NCBI GenBank assembly: GCA_949152435.1 | Contig: OX424572.1 | Span: forward strand, 39,694,254-39,758,253 | Length of the DNA: 64,000 nucleotides | Direction of reading: 5' to 3' | DNA from: Gastracanthus pulcherrimus | Lineage: Eukaryota > Arthropoda > Insecta > Hymenoptera > Pteromalidae | Shown: positions 1-11,419 of the stretch, piece by piece | Numbering within the stretch: the stretch's first letter is position 1 | Layout of the letters: each line of letters starts with the position of its first letter | Program-made: the position numbers and the translations under genes | The notes under the pieces: model-generated | Told to the model about the DNA's origin: nothing | Database searches by the model: none | What the model saw: only the letters and a program-made list of their open reading frames with translations

Positions 1-764
1 TATTGAATTTCGTATTGTATTGATTTAATAAATACTTCCAGAGCATAGACAAGTAGGGGAAGCTCGAGCAAAGTGAATCGCCTGGGTAATGAGTGAAACG
101 TGGACTTTTTTGCCCTTGTTACATAATGTACTATTCCATTAATATTTTCTATTCAGTGTAAATGCATTTAAAAGAGCATACAATTACCTATCTTCTTTTG
201 TTATACACGAAAACGTGTTTTTTTTTCTAACGGTGATATTTTGGAAATATATGATGGAAAATCTTTACAAATAAATTAAAATAGAAGAGGTTTCCACTAT
301 CTCTTGGTAGTATTGGCTGACTACTTTGACCAGAATATGAAATCTTTTATTTTTCAAGATATTTGTGGTTATATTTTTTTTATTAATTTTTTAGTGCCTA
401 TTTCTTGGGTATTACACGCTAATTTTTTACAAATCGCTCATTTTTTTGTTTATAGATGAAATGAAATATTTTTTTTTTAAATTCATCCAATCGTTTTTGT
501 TTTATAATGATTTTTTATTATTATGATTTTATTTAATTTGGTCTTGTAGTTTTTGGTCATAAGCTTATAATTTTTTGTAATGTATCTTTTGACAACAATT
601 AATGATAAGAAAAACACATCGTTTTTGAGATATTAATAAGAAAGAAATAATGCAATTAAAAAAAATATTAGAATGCAGAGATTCATATGGGAACAATTTA
701 TTTAGTTTGAATGCCAATGAATTGGCAGCGGTTTTTTTCTGTGTCAAAATAGCCTATATCTCAC
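1..764. repeat. AT-rich stretch with a copy of dispersed repeat family A
   Basis: I see no gene here. The segment from about 130 to 745 resembles others near 29.9-31.1 kb (reversed), 33.75-34.0 kb, 40.2-41.1 kb and 44.3 kb. Shared landmarks are a run reading roughly TTTTGTTTTATAATGATTTT, a block AGCTTATAATTTTTTGTAAT, and an end block in which CCAATGAATTGG forms a short palindrome just before CAGCGGTTTTT. The family is non-coding and unidentified. The short ORF at 565-747 is part of it and is not a gene. Confidence 0.5.
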
Positions 765-1987
765 CTATCGCCGACTTGAATCCACTGGACATGAATGTTC
801 GCCGATGCAGGATCTGACACCAATGAGACTTCAATTATTTACAAATTCAAACCACTAAGGGTCGCGTATTGAACTTGGGTCTTCTTCTCGTTGAGCCAGT
901 AAATCCGATTCAAGTCATAATCGAGTTCGAGGCCAATTTCGTTCACGCTGAAATTGGCATCATTGATCTCCAAGATCATCAATCCCGAGCCGTCTGAGTT
1001 TATCCTGTAAATCTCCCGTTGATTGCTGGACTCGTTTAGACCGTGAAAAAGACGTAACCAAGGTTACCACCAGAGCCTGAGCTCTTTGTTCCTTCGGAAA
1101 GATATAAATAATCTTCTGGGTGTCGAGGATTCCGGGCCTAGTGGGTAGTCAGTCCATCAGCTGGCTCGCGTTGACGCTGTTGAAGTGCGTCCGCAGAGAG
1201 TACACCTGATCGGCTACCTAGTCGACGGCTGGGTACATTTTATACTGTAGCTCTCACCAGCAAGTTTTGTCACTTTGCCCAGCAGATCCACCCGCCACAT
1301 GCTGAAGTCATCGACAAAGACGAAATATCCCTTGCAAGCGTTGTAGTCGAAGTCGACCACCTCCCTGTACTGCAGCGAGTACATGTTTAGACGCTAAAGC
1401 ATGATGGCATCGACGAAAATCCAGGATGCGGCCCCTCATACGGTAACCATAAACATACATTACGTACTCGTCGATGGGTGAGCAGGTCCTCGAGTCATAG
1501 GACAACTGCCAGCCGATCTTGCACTGACTTGGTGTAGTGCCGGTCGGATTGAATTAGACTCGTTCGAACGTACAGGTGATCACAGCCACCGTTGGCATAC
1601 CTACAGGAATTTTCAACTGTATTGGGTTCCAGCATGTCAAAGACTTTGAGCTGCCGTGAATTCTCGATGTAGTTACGATTGCGGATGTCTATGCGCTTGC
1701 CCTTCTACCATGGCTGAATAGAACAGGAGGATATGCTGAAAATCGAGTCTTCGGTCGGTCGAATCGCAAGATACAAATTCTTCTTCAGTACGGACAAACT
1801 TCCTGTTAAAACTGCTTTGTCGACAACCGTCAGAGCTTGTGTGCTCGACAAAGTAGTCGTAAGCCATGGTCTTATTGCCCTTAGACCAGTACAGTATTCC
1901 ACAAGAAAGTTCTAGCGTGAATGCACCGATATCGAAGTCTTTGATGATTTCTTTGAGATCTTCTCCATCCATGCTAGTTTATAACAT
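765..1987 (-). pseudogene. Decayed LDL-receptor-like YWTD/EGF exon
   Basis: This is a broken paralogue of the intact exon at 60,878-62,130. In the three minus frames I find, in order, a start matching MDGKNLEEI with GILYWSKGN, then the run SLSVL followed by an asparagine-leucine-tyrosine stretch. Next comes the EGF tail with CSPIDEY and RMRGRILD, and then FVNEIDLGFDY-like and RTQVQ-like blocks near 850-960. The pieces lie in different frames, so at least two or three frameshifts separate them, with stops between. The donor is still recognisable: the exon-end sequence GCGATAG is followed by GTGAG at 764-760, as in the intact copy. Together with the dead 5' exon at 5,176-5,735 this makes one pseudogene in correct exon order on the minus strand. 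Confidence 0.85.
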
Positions 1988-2439
1988 CGGAAAGTTAATG
2001 TTATCTAATAACATTCGGATAGTTTTAAGTTACAATAATCCTATTAAATAATTTTAGTAAGAAATCGGTCAAATTATGAAAGAATAAAAAATTTTGTTTT
2101 TTAAAAGTCTTGAAAAGTTGAGACAAGACCAAGACAAGACCTTCCTTCAAAGTTTCAGGACGAGACCATGCCTTGGTCTTGTCTTGGTCTCGACTAGAAG
2201 TCTTATTGTTGCTTTGATTTATAAACTGTATTAAGATTTTCTCTTTAGTTATAGTGCAAAAGATTAAAAGAAAATAGAAACTAGAAATACTTCATCACAT
2301 TAGATCATGAAAAATTGTTATTATTTTGAGACTGCAATATTTATATCAATTTACATTTTATATTTACGTACACATATTATACTAAGAATAGTATAGAATA
2401 TTGAATAATTATAAGTATTTAATTTGAATATATATTAAA
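1988..2439. other. Intronic remnant with AAGAC-rich patch
   Basis: No gene is visible. Around 2,110-2,195 there is a patch of imperfect AAGAC/AAGACC repeats on one strand followed by the complementary TCTTGTCTTGGTC, so the patch can fold back on itself. A similar patch lies at 4,430-4,640, on the other side of the LINE fragment. Confidence 0.4.
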
Positions 2440-4150
2440 TAATAATAAATATAATAATACAAAAACTAAAATTGAAATAGCGGAGGTGTTGATAAAATAA
2501 ATGCTAAAACACTCAAAGTAATTTGTAAACATATATCTGAACCATTGTGTCATATAGAGCAAGCTACTTGGCCAAATGCACTGAAAAAAGTCTAAAGTAC
2601 CTGTATACAAATCCGGTGATAAACATAATGCCACTAACTACAGACCGATTTCATTAATATCTAATATAGCAAAAGTTTTTGAGAGAATAATTTATAATAG
2701 AATATACGAACTTATAAAAAACGCAATATAATTACAGAACAACAATTTGGCTTTATGAAAAAGATAGGTACTAAAACACATTCAATTATGTAACTTATAT
2801 TTTATATAATAATCTAGATCATAGTAATCGAACTATAATAACTGTTTTGGATTTAACGAAAGAATTTGATACTGTTGATCATGAAATATTATTAAATAAA
2901 CTTAATTGTATAGGAATTAAAGGTCAGGCGTTGGATTTACTGGCAAGTTATCTTAATGATAGATATCAAAGAGTCAAAATTAATGATAATGAATGTAATT
3001 ACATGAAAATAAACACTTGTGTTCCACAAGGAACTATCTTAGGACCATTACTTTTTATTATGTACATTAATGATCTCTTGATACAAATCCCTCCTAATGC
3101 AATATCGACTGATGCAGATGACACTGCAATTGTAACTAGTGATGATACCTGGGAAAAAGCTCAGAACAGTATGAATAGATATTTATATATAATCGATAAG
3201 TACCTAGCTAAGAACAAATTATCTTTAAATGTTAAAAAGGCGGTATATATAACTTTTGGCAACTATAGTGATATTAGTGATCGTGTTCCAAATCAAATAG
3301 ATATTAAGATCAAAGATAAAAAAATAAACAGAGTTGAGAGTTGTACCTAGGAATAATATTTTATTACAACATTAGATGGGATAAGCATATACAATTTATC
3401 ATCAAGAAAACTAGATATTTAATATATATTTTGTATAAAATTTCCAAGATAATGTCAACCGAAACATTGAGGATGATATATTATGATTATTTCCACAGTA
3501 TCATAAGTTATGGTATAATAGCGTGGGGTGGAGCGTACAATAACAATTTAAATTTACTGCGAAACTTACAAAAAAGAATTTTAAGAATTGTTCATAAAAA
3601 TAATTTTATAAGTCAGGATTATCCCATGAATCTAGAACAATTATTTACTTATGAAGCACTAAGATATCATTACACAAACCTAAAAAATCAATCCATTAAA
3701 TCTAACAGTAATACAAGAAAAAAAATTTAATAATAACTAAACATACGAAAAGAATTAGCACTAAAAATAGTTAGAACAACATTAGATATAAATATATATT
3801 CAAATAAGAATAAACTAAAAAATTGAATAAAAACAGATATATAATATCAATTGTTATAATATGAATAAATCAGTTAAATATGGATATAAGCACTGTTAAA
3901 AAGTAAAATAAATTATATTACGATTATAATTTTTAGTATTAAGTTAGTTAATTTCAGTATTTTAGTATTTAAGTTTTATTTTATATTTTAATTTTGTATA
4001 TGCCGGAACGCGTACAGATGCCTAGTGCATCTCTGCGATATACAGAATGTAATTAATTCATTACTGTATCTTTTTACTTACTATTTTTACTAATATTTTA
4101 TTGTAAATTTATGTAAGGTAAACTGGTTTTGAATAAATAAAAAAAGTAAA
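2440..4150 (+). mobile_element. Truncated Jockey/CR1-type LINE
   Basis: This is a 5'-truncated non-LTR retrotransposon. Reverse-transcriptase motifs run in the right order on the plus strand. The segment ends in a non-coding 3' tail with GAATAAATAAA at about 4,128-4,140, a usual LINE terminus. The coding part is broken between frames. It lies in what would be the intron of the LDL-receptor-like pseudogene (exons at 5.2-5.7 kb and 0.8-2.0 kb), in the opposite orientation. AAGAC-rich patches flank it on both sides. The clade is inferred from motif spacing only. Confidence 0.75.
2594..3730 (+). pseudogene. LINE reverse transcriptase remnant
   Basis: Three frame-separated blocks together give a fingers-palm-thumb RT. 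Block one (about 2,594-2,740) reads KVPVYKSGDK then NYRPISLISNIAKVFE. Block two (2,847-3,350) begins with LTKEFDTVDHEILLNKL and has VPQGTILGPLLF and the catalytic region ADDTAIV. The residue before ADD is Asp where Phe or Tyr is normal. Block three (3,341-3,730) begins YLGIIF and continues through IISYGIIAWGG, the thumb and connection part. Frame changes and the altered palm residue mean it is inactive. Confidence 0.8.
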
Positions 4151-5175
4151 ATAAACCTCGAAATGAACTTTGCAAATGTCAAATATTATCTATTTATAAA
4201 TAAACGAATTGTGAAGAATCGATACGCTCAACGATATAATGAAAACATACGTTCTATTGAAACCTATGTTGTTGTTATACTTAGTTATCTAACGCTTAAA
4301 GTTCGTATTTGTTAAGAAAAAAATACGGGAAGAAGTTTATCATCTTTAAATTTGCATCAAACCCTTTGTAATTGCCGACAATCTGTAATTATTTGATCAA
4401 ATCAAAATTGCATATTTTAATTTATTTAATAAGACCAAGATAAATCTAAAACAAGTTTAAAACAAGACGAGAATATGTCTTAACCAAGACCAAAACTATA
4501 CCAAGACAAGATCAAGACAATACGAAAACATAATGCCTAGACCATGGCCAAGACGAGACCAAGACGAGCAGCACAATTTAAGATTTTTCTCGAGACTAAG
4601 ACAAGACTTCGAAATGTCTCGTCTTGTCTTGTCTTGCAGCAGCTCTTCAAAAAATTTTAATAAATCGGAAAATTTTTAAAAAATCGGAAAATTTTGAAAA
4701 AATTGGAAAATTTTGAAAAAATCGGAAAATTTTGAAAAAATCGGAAAATTTTGAAAAAAGTGGATAATTTGGAATAAACTGGAATACATTTAAAGTGGAA
4801 TAGATACGGAAATGTACATATAGCTTGAATACAAGTTTTTTCTTAGATGACTGACTACTGGGGTTACTACCCTATATAAAATATTTCTAAAAAGAAAAAC
4901 AAACATCTAGGTTATTGCAGACTTGACAGATCGCGATGCTTTTGATTTGCAATTTTCTCTAAAATTGTGGCATAGTTGCCAATGGCAGACTTTTGCCGGA
5001 CTGGTGCCAGACAAATTTTTTTTACATGGGCCTTTCGTTAATGCCTATTATTATTTAAGTTATTTAATAGCTAATATTTATTATCTAAACATTTATAAAT
5101 AATGCTTTTGAGTAGTGAATCGAACATTTTTGTAGGTATAAAACGTTTTAAACGATAAAAAATTGTACAACTTAC
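4151..5175. other. Non-coding, with AAGAC patch and short tandem repeat
   Basis: No gene is seen. At 4,430-4,640 there is an AAGAC/CAAGACCAAGAC-rich patch that ends in the complementary TCTTGTCTTGTCTTG. A tandem repeat follows and is listed separately. The remainder is AT-rich. Confidence 0.4.
4651..4760. repeat. About 20-bp tandem repeat, roughly five copies
   Basis: Five imperfect copies of a unit like ATCGGAAAATTTTGAAAAA lie head to tail. Copies differ by one or two bases. It resembles a short minisatellite. Confidence 0.75.
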
Positions 5176-5735
5176 TATGGACGATTGTAAGACAAATATG
5201 TAGCCGCGTAAAGGATCTAGCGCGATATCCTTGGCCATGTACAGATCCAACAGAACGATACCCATTTATTTTTCCTGAATGTGGAAGAAATTGATTTTGA
5301 TGTCATCTTGAGCGTATACGTACACTTTTTCCGTCACGCAGTCCACTGCCAATGTATTCATATACAAATTATCTCCGGGATACGTTTTTCGATTGCGATA
5401 CAATGACTCTATCGCTGTAGAATGTTAAATAATAGTGTTTCAGTCTTGTAATAATCGATGGACTGAACTTCATCCCATACCATCTGAACGTAAGTATCAT
5501 CGTGATCGTTGAAAGCTCGAGCGCTGGAATCCGTCCTGATGATCAGCTCTAAGCTGAATTCCACTGGCCATTTCCTGGGCTAGTGTGGGTATGTAGTGCT
5601 TCCAGAATTTTCCTTGCTCCGTGATTCGTGCTATCGATTGATTTTAAGAACCAGACACCGAGTCCTACACCGGTACCGACTATTAAACAAGCAATCACCA
5701 CAGCGTGCGATACACGTAGATCTTGTTACGGCCGT
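5176..5735 (-). pseudogene. Decayed 5' exon of LDL-receptor-like gene
   Basis: Read on the minus strand, this has a hydrophobic segment IACLIVGTGVGLGVWF (about 5,700-5,650), then FNDHDDTYVQMVWDEV. It then shows the first propeller blades: LAVDCVTEKVYVYAQDD, and after an in-frame stop, MGIVLLDLYMAKDIALDP. The exon closes at a good donor, GTAAGT, at 5,175-5,170. Stops and frame changes show it is dead. The same exon occurs as paired dead copies at 51,182-51,735 and 53,769-54,370. The arrangement implies an N-terminal signal anchor followed directly by a YWTD propeller. Confidence 0.75.
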
Positions 5736-6647
5736 CTCGTACTTAACGAAAACTTACTAATTTCTTAGTCAGAGAATCGCGTTGTTAGCTTTCATACTAC
5801 GATTGTAGCCGCTTGAGCGCAATTGATTATTGAGACTAGTCAGTGCACGGCTAGAGTTTGGGGGATAATGTCATTCGTTCGCTATGTTAACCGACCCACG
5901 CGTTACACTGTTATCACGACTCAAATTATCGATTACATACGTAGCCCGCTAATCTCTGATGATTCACCGATATAGCTCAAGCATACAGTATACCGTCCCG
6001 GACCCAGTTCCTGATCATCTAGTTACATTTATTACTATTTTGACTTTAATGTATACAAAATTTGTTTAAAAAAATATAATTAGTAATAGTAAACTATTTT
6101 ACGTCATACGTAAGAACTTTAAAAGTTACTGGTAAAATACGCTTTTTAAGATAAAAATGTTAAAGTTTGACATTATCGGCAACGTAAATATTATTTTTAT
6201 TTGTAAAAGCGTGTGATTAGAATATTTATAATAACACAATTCTATAAGTGATTTTAATCCATACGTAAATTATTTATCAGACAAAAGTCGCTCAAAAACG
6301 TGAAAATAAATTACAATACTATGTGCACTTTATAGATTAAAATATGCTCGTGCGCGAGTCTATATCGTGGACTCGGTAGAGCACGAATAACCAAACACAT
6401 TTTACCTCGCCTAAGTGTCACATTTATAATCACACAACCGAAAAATGTTATATATTTAGTATAACTACTATATTAGTATTGCTCAATAAGTTTTTATTTA
6501 TCATATAAAAGACTTATGCAAGAGTTATATTTGTTACTAGAAATTTTATTTTCCATGAATACCTCGATTGTACGCTTTGACACAGCAAATAACGTGACGA
6601 CGTGCCTTAACTGATCAGGAACGGGAACATTGACCGTACAATGTAGA
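5736..6647. other. No recognised feature
   Basis: This is the 5' flank of the dead LDL-receptor-like copy. 5,760-6,030 is less AT-rich and could be the former promoter and 5' UTR. 6,030-6,647 is AT-rich with nothing recognised. Confidence 0.3.
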
Positions 6648-6649
6648 TA

Positions 6650-7942
6650 CGAGGGTAGTTCAATAAGTCTTTAGAATGACCAACAGATGGCGCGCGAATC
6701 GCTCCAAATCATCTGTTTTCAGTCAGCACCACTCCCGACTAGATATATGGTGTAGTCACAGTCCACATCTTCTGAGTTTACGTGTTTTTATAACCAATTG
6801 AAAAAAAAAATTGCTTTTTAAGAAAAATGGAAAAAAAACGAGTTCAGAGCGGTAATTAAACATTTTCATTTAAAGGGTTTAACTCCATATGAGATAAAAA
6901 ATGAATTGGACTCAGTTCATGGCACATCTGACCCTGCCTTAGCAACGGTTTATAACTGGGTAAATGAATTTAAGCGTGGTCGTACATCAATAAGTGACGA
7001 ACCACGTTCAGGAAGGCCCGTAGAAGCAACTACTCCCGAAATCATCAATAAAATCCACGATATGGTGTTGAAGGATAGAAGATTAAAAGTGCGTGAGTTA
7101 GCTGAGGCCACAAGGATATCTATAGGTGCAGTTGTTTCAATTCTACATGAAAAATTAGGCATGAAAAAGCTATCGGCAAGATGGGTGCCGCGTTTGCTCT
7201 CAGCTGAGAATAAACGCAATAGAGTGGTCGCCTCTGAGGCTCTTTTGGCGCGCATAAGTTGGAATCCTGAGGAATTTTTTCGTCGATTTGTGACTGTGGA
7301 TGAAACATGGATACACCACTACACTCCTGAGACAAAGGAACAATCCAAACAGTGGATTTCCACAGGCGAACCAGCTCCAAAGAAGGCAAAGACCGTAAAG
7401 TCAGCTGGTAAGGTTATGGCTACAGTTTTTTGGGATGTACGTGGAATTATACTTATTGACTACTTGGAAAAGGGTAAAACAATTACTGGTGAGTATTATG
7501 CATCATTATTAGAGCAGCTGAAAGAAGAAATTAAAAAAAAACGACCACATTTGGCGAGAAAAAAAATTCTCTTTCATCACGACAACGCCCGAGTTCACAC
7601 ATGCTTCGTTTCAATGGCTAAAATTGAAGAACTAAAATTCGAATTGGTCGAACACCCACCGTATTCACCAGATTTAGCCCCCAGTGACTTTTTCTTATTT
7701 CCAAACTTGAAAAAATGGCTCGGTGGACAGAGATTTACGGACAACGAAGACGTCATTGCCTCTGTAAGTGCTTATTTTGAGGAACTTCCGAAAACGCACT
7801 TTTCTGAAGGATTAAAAAAACATAAAAAGCGATTGACCAAGTGTATAGAGCTCCAAGGAGATTATGTAGAAAAATAAAAAAGAATTTACCCAAAAAAAAT
7901 TGTTTTTATACTTTATTCTAAAGACTTATTGAACTACCCTCG
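6650..7942 (+). mobile_element. Mariner transposon, irritans type, full length
   Basis: The element is 1,293 bp with 28-bp terminal inverted repeats that are identical at both ends by eye. They begin CGAGGGTAGTTCAATAAG. TA target duplications sit at 6,648-6,649 and 7,943-7,944. It encodes one transposase, which is broken by a single early frameshift. Perfect ends and an otherwise open reading frame suggest a recent insertion. Confidence 0.95.
6826..7877 (+). pseudogene. Mariner transposase with one N-terminal frameshift
   Basis: This is a D,D34D cut-and-paste transposase of about 349 residues. The ATG at 6,826 reads MEKK and then goes out of frame. One base after the A-run, the frame gives EFRAVIKHFHLKGLTPYEI, the usual irritans N-terminus, and stays open to the stop at 7,875-7,877. 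Visible parts are the helix-turn-helix N-terminal domain, the WVPRLLS linker like the family WVPxxL motif, the first catalytic Asp in TVDETWIHHY, the second in FHHDNARVH, and the third in YSPDLAPSDFF, 34 residues on. From the ATG at 6,906, 323 residues are open, but that form lacks the first part of the DNA-binding domain. An extra base in the A-run near 6,830-6,837 is the only defect I find. Confidence 0.9.
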
Positions 7943-7944
7943 TA

Positions 7945-9186
7945 GCTCGTACAATTTGATTTGCAGTTATTTAAAAAAATTATTGTGATATTCTCTAACA
8001 AAACCATCTACATTTTTAGTTTCACAATATATAGTGCTTCAATATAAAAACGCCTAGCTAGCCAACATTCCTACACTAAGCTAAGTGTACCTAATATGGT
8101 CCACCTAAGCTTTTAGCATTTGCCATAGTTATTGATGTATAGAAAGAATTTTATTTGGGCCAGCTAACAACAATATATAGCATAAAAACTAACATAAGAA
8201 AATTTTTTTATTTGAAAATATGTATCTAGGCAACTCTATAAGGTTTTCAAAATAAACAGCTAGTGGGACATATTGGTTTTCACGTGTACCCAATATGGCC
8301 CGTAATTGCATTTCATCCTTCAATCACTAATAAAAAGCAAATATATGTATCGGAAGGGGTTAAAAAAATGAAATAATATAGATAAATGTTAAAAGTAATA
8401 CGTTACATTAATTTAAATAATGTTTAGGCATTCTGGACAGATATAATCATCTTTGTCGGTCGTAGTAAAATCTAAGTTTATTTTTGATTAAACACATATT
8501 ATTTATATCTTTTCCACAAATTAATTAACAGTGTAAGTATCTTTTATAACAAATACACATTTATTATCCTTGAAAAACTAAAAATTCTAAGGTCAGTCAT
8601 TAGATACAAATCTGGTATGCTTTCGGTTACGTGAGCCGTATTAAGTAGAATGTGTGTGTAGACACATATCTTCTTATACTAAAGAGGTACATATATGGAT
8701 GATAAAATCAACTATGCTATTGAAAAACTGACGATACGTAGTAATATCCAAAGCAGTGTCGACTTGAACCAACTTCTTTATTTAGTCATACCACAATAAA
8801 TACAATGACTTGTTGAAATACACTGCAGGTTGGTCCCCTTTTGCTTCGACGAGAACATTTTCTGATGAAATAGCTTCTAACTAACATCATATACATACAA
8901 AATGCATCAGCTATTTACCGGTCATATTAGGTACATGAACCATATTAGATACAGTCACCTTATATTTGTTTTCAAAATTGTTCAAAGTTTTTTCCAAAAT
9001 TGACGTTTTAGTCTAATTAACTACAATACTTTAAAATATTCTCCATACGATGGTAGTAAATATTTTTGATAATTTGACATATTTAGCTACATTTTAACTA
9101 ATATAAAATAGATTTCATCAAATATTTGACAACCAAAATGTTCTATCTTGGCAGTGTACCAAATTAAATATAGTTGTATAGGTATA
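7945..9186. other. Non-coding stretch with scattered GTACCTAATATGG motifs
   Basis: No gene. The motif GTACCTAATATGGTCC at about 8,088, a relative GTACCCAATATGGCC at 8,287, and inverted relatives GGTCATATTAGGTAC at 8,923 and AACCATATTAGATAC at 8,940 suggest a degenerate foldback element. Its limits are unclear. Confidence 0.35.
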
Positions 9187-9226
9187 GGGCGGTCGATGGC
9201 TCAAGTGGTAAACGCGTACCTCTTAA

Positions 9227-9627
9227 GGGGATGTCGGAGCCCCGCCCCCCTTTTTGCTGTCCGACCTATATTGTAATTCCAATTGTTTGTTAAAACTACA
9301 AGTCCAACTGACTTTATCTTGTACAGATCAGTTCATTATAGTAAGCACTACAGCGGTCTGTTACGAATCTTACTGTAAAATAACATTATAAAAAGTTATT
9401 AGCAAAAGTTTGGTACGATTGAAATTTTGAGGTTAGGTTTCAATGCGTAAACCCCCTATCGTATTTCCAATTAATTAGAAAAATAACTGATCAGATCAAC
9501 TTTATCTTGCAAGCAAAAGTTTTATTATATAGAGCACTACGGCGCTCTGCTCTTGATTTTTTCGTGCATTCTATTTTTCAAAAGTAATCACTAAAAGAAA
9601 AAACACGATTTCAGCTGCGATATCCCC
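9227..9627. mobile_element. TTAA-flanked non-autonomous element 1
   Basis: It is flanked by TTAA at 9,223-9,226 and 9,628-9,631. The ends are inverted: GGGGATGTCGGAGC on the left and GGGGATATCGCAGC reading inward from the right. TTAA duplication is typical of piggyBac-type transposition, but there is no transposase here. Inside are two diverged direct copies of a block containing ACTTTATCTTG and a following AGCACTAC. Confidence 0.65.
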
Positions 9628-9631
9628 TTAA

Positions 9632-10069
9632 GAAGGTTTGGAGGTTTTACAAAAAATCATAGAACGTAATAAAACTCACCCATATCATTGATAAGAGAAT
9701 CAAGAAGTTCCCTGAATTTTTTCAATATTTGTTACCGATGTTATATTTCAGATATTCGTCTTAGAAGTTTGCTCGTTATAATGGGCTCTTGTGGAACTCG
9801 GCTATTAAAACAAATTGACGTAGGGTGCGATGTGTGTAAAAAAACAGTGAATGAAATAAAAAACAATGTAGGTTATCAAGTAACTCATTACGAAGCTGTG
9901 TGCAAAATTTGAACGTGTCACTGCATTTAATTCCGAGTATTGAATCAAAACGTAAACAAACACTTAAGCTTGTAGACTGTGCAAGGCGGTGCGCGGGGAG
10001 TAGAGGGTCGCGCGAGGAATGAGGGGAGACCCTCCTTCCTCACCGCACCCACTAATTCATCAAACCTCC
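9632..10069. mobile_element. TTAA-flanked non-autonomous element 2
   Basis: It lies between TTAA at 9,628-9,631 and at 10,070-10,073, abutting element 1. The ends are inverted: GAAGGTTTGG and, reading inward from the right, GGAGGTTTGA. The last 90 bp are GC-rich with GCGGTG/CACCGC pairing. No coding capacity is visible. The ORFs at 9,688-9,912 and 9,979-10,230 are not supported as genes. Confidence 0.5.
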
Positions 10070-10247
10070 TTAAGACAACGGCTGATCAAGGGGCGCGGTT
10101 CGAATCACCGTCAGTCCGCATTTATCGGGTACATTTTAAAGAAAATGTTTTTCCGGATTTTTCGATGGTGGAGATCGGATCTGCAAGCTGCTACCTGGTT
10201 AAGGGCAGTAATGCCCGTATATGTAATTAAATATATATATATATATA

Positions 10248-11039
10248 TCTTCCTATATTATATAGTTGTTTGTAAATCTTATAAGATTTACGCCCTCCTC
10301 GCCCCTCCTCGCCCCTCATTTTGCCCTCCTCATTCTCCTCCTCAAAACAAGGTAATATCGTTTCAAAAAATACGTTATTTTGATCTTATTTTTTGCCCTC
10401 CTCGCCCTTCCTCTTTGTATCCTCCTCTTAGCCCTCCACCCAGCCCTCCTCATGCCCTCCTCATTTACTTATTTCTATTAATTATCATTTTTTATTTTTG
10501 TTTTTTTTTTCTATATACATATTATACATATAAAAATTGTTTATAATAATAATTGTGAATGTTTATAAATTTATAAAGTGTTTTATTCATTATATATTTC
10601 AGTGCAGTTCAGTATTGTTAATTTAAAACAAAAATTAAAGTAATGTAAATTCTTATTACATTCAAAAGAATTATTTTTTTAATTATATTCATTAATATTA
10701 AATTTACATATATAGATTATTACATACGAATTAAAAAGATCTTTACAATATTACATTCAAATAAAAAGCAAAATTAAAATAAATATATATGTTAAAAAAT
10801 ACAATACTTAAAACTAAATATAAATAAATGTAAGTATGAGTTACATATATTTATTTGTAAATTAATTAAATAAAACATAAATTTGAATGTATAAAAAAAC
10901 TTAATTAACAAAACAAAAAAACGCGCCAATCTATTTACCTCCCGGGTGGTGTAAAAAAATAGAAAACCTTCATAAAAACAAAAAATTTCATGATGCTTTG
11001 GTGGTTGGCGAGCGGAGCGTGCAGGGGGGTACCCCCTAG
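10248..11039 (+). mobile_element. Non-autonomous Helitron 1
   Basis: The 5' end is TCTTCCTATATTATATAG after an A. The 3' end is CTAG before a T, immediately preceded by a GC-rich hairpin (AGGGGG, GTA, CCCCCT, overlapping CTAG by CT). Insertion between A and T, a TC start and a CTAG end are Helitron hallmarks. A related copy with the same ends is at 47,749-48,464. The first third has a CCCTCCTC-rich block that creates spurious proline-rich ORFs. No Rep/helicase is present. Confidence 0.85.
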
Positions 11040-11054
11040 TATATATATATAAAG

Positions 11055-11150
11055 TAAAATCTGAACATTTTCACAATAAAGAGATTTATTTATAATTTAA
11101 AATAAAATTTATACACAAATATATATATAGTGAAAATGTTCAGATTTGAC
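11055..11150. repeat. Short hairpin
   Basis: AATCTGAACATTTTCAC near 11,060 is matched by its reverse complement GTGAAAATGTTCAGATT near 11,145, with an AT-rich loop. Confidence 0.7.
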
Positions 11151-11162
11151 TTGAATGCTTGA

Positions 11163-11302
11163 GGCTGCGTTCACATAGAACGGAACGTTCCGGACGGAAG
11201 CCTACCTTGAGAGCAAAAAAGGCAGTATATTGATTGTCCTTGTCGCTCTCATGTGCAAGATAGGCTTCCGTCCGGAACATTCCGCTCCATGTGAACGCAG
11301 CC
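11163..11302. mobile_element. 140-bp MITE
   Basis: Inverted ends of about 45 bp begin GGCTGCGTTCACAT and contain CGTCCGGAAC/GTTCCGGACG. A 3-bp TGA lies at both flanks (11,160-11,162 and 11,303-11,305), a possible target duplication. The superfamily is not assigned. Confidence 0.75.
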
Positions 11303-11419
11303 TGAATATATTTGAATAGGTGCAGAATATACTATTAAACAGTTTCTTAACTGACATTGTCATATAACTCGGAAAATTTTCCCAAACCTTTCATATTTTT
11401 AGTTAAAAGAAGTAATTAT

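Larger units (their letters stand above)
9189..10119 (+). repeat. tRNA-derived repeat (SINE-like), split by two inserts
   Basis: The 5' half (9,189-9,226) has a Pol III A box, TGGCTCAAGTGGTAA. The 3' half (10,070-10,119) has a B box, GGTTCGAATCACC. The halves end and begin at TTAA. If the two TTAA-flanked inserts between them are removed, the sequence resembles a class II (Leu/Ser-like) tRNA. It has partial acceptor pairing of GCGGTCG with AGTCCGC (5 of 7), an anticodon-like loop around CTTAAG, and a long variable region. A body of about 125 bp follows, up to the Helitron. It is not a functional tRNA. Confidence 0.6.

Noticed and set aside
10019..10546. 175-residue proline-rich ORF
   Set aside because: It spans a tRNA-like repeat and the CCCTCC-rich block of Helitron 1 and has no domain.
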